Source: an uncultured Selenomonas sp. (GTDB lineage: Bacteria > Bacillota > Negativicutes > Selenomonadales > Selenomonadaceae). Taken from it: DNA of 36,551 bases. The notes under the pieces are model-generated. The model had not been told where the DNA came from. It saw only the letters and a program-made list of their open reading frames with translations, and made no database searches. The stretch is from positions 1 to 36,551 of the forward strand of contig CAJPOT010000016.1 of the NCBI GenBank assembly GCA_905372355.1. The letters are read 5' to 3'. Of this stretch, positions 36,374 to 36,551 are shown piece after piece (within the stretch, counting starts at the first letter, position 1; each line of letters begins with the position of its first letter). Both the position numbers and the translations under genes were made by a program.

Positions 36374-36551
36374 ATCCATTCCCCCCATTCATACAATAAG
36401 ACTACTTATATTATACTACTCAAACTCCGCACATCAAAAACATTCTACAGGCCTTGAAAATATTGACTTTATGTCAAAGAAAATACTCCCTTTATACACA
36501 TTTTCGTAGTTTTTGCGACAACAGTCTGCTGGGCGAGTTTTCGCTGCTTGC
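36374..36551. other. AT-rich end region without genes
   Basis: These 178 bases are AT-rich, unlike the GC-rich neighbours. They hold the predicted antitoxin promoter and an inverted repeat TTGAC-TTTAT-GTCAA near 36465. I see no credible ORF with a ribosome site. The low GC fits acquired DNA next to the antitoxin. Confidence 0.5.
36410..36437 (-). promoter_or_regulatory. Predicted promoter of the VbhA-like gene
   Basis: On the minus strand TTGATG (36432-36437) and TATAAT (36410-36415) are 16 bases apart. The -10 is exact and the -35 matches four of six. It lies about 37 bases before the start. Confidence 0.55.

Noticed and set aside
36460..36485. TTGAC-TTTAT-GTCAA as a -35 box or operator at the right end
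   Set aside because: No -10 box lies at a proper distance on either strand inside the window, so it is only noted as an inverted repeat.

Overview
The window looks like chromosome of a GC-rich, diderm Firmicute of the Negativicutes, most likely Selenomonas or a close relative. The reasons are FabK in place of FabI, a Firmicutes-type topA-trmFO-hslV-hslU block, a T-box controlled trp operon and an HlyD/ABC efflux operon built for a two-membrane envelope. The genus is an inference from gene content and style; no alignment was run.

Layout. 1-4.6 kb (minus): a fatty-acid block, yceD-rpmF-plsX-fabK-fabD-fabG-acpP, running off the left edge probably towards fabF. A 46-nt repeat occurs before fabD and again after acpP. 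5.2-6.4 kb (minus): an HD-GYP protein whose central HD pair is lost. 6.6-11.4 kb (plus): a YbhG/F/S/R-type efflux operon of adaptor, double ATPase and two permeases. 11.4-12.3 kb: a gene graveyard with a shrunken gene, a translationally coupled 57-codon ORF and the C-terminal stub of a short-chain dehydrogenase. 12.3-16.3 kb: a redox/electrophile-stress island. It holds a flavodoxin behind a MerR-type promoter (19-bp spacer with a dyad) and a divergent TetR regulator with three matching operators, which controls a radical-SAM remnant, a nitroreductase, an Hsp31/DJ-1 protein and a Rossmann protein.

16.4-25.1 kb (minus): a long housekeeping run, stand-alone DHPS N-domain-folB-dprA-topA-trmFO-hslV-hslU followed by two small secreted proteins, closed by a bidirectional terminator. 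25.2-25.4 kb: a 25-residue hydrophobic ORF followed by a 21-bp perfect hairpin. 25.4-28.9 kb (minus): an unrecognised lower-GC gene coupled to a UvrA paralogue lacking the UvrB-binding domain. 28.9-34.9 kb (minus): trpF-trpC-trpB-trpA-trpE-trpG behind a consensus promoter and T-box; trpD is absent. 34.9-36.5 kb: a frameshifted secreted-protein gene, an O6-methylguanine methyltransferase gene, a decayed gene and a small VbhA-like antitoxin gene.

The best candidates for new biology are the UvrA-paralogue operon, the paired MerR/TetR stress modules, the stand-alone DHPS N-domain, the ligand-poor HD-GYP protein, the dispersed repeat with a conserved mini-ORF and the orphan VbhA-like antitoxin. 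No CRISPR array, rRNA, tRNA or intact insertion sequence was seen.
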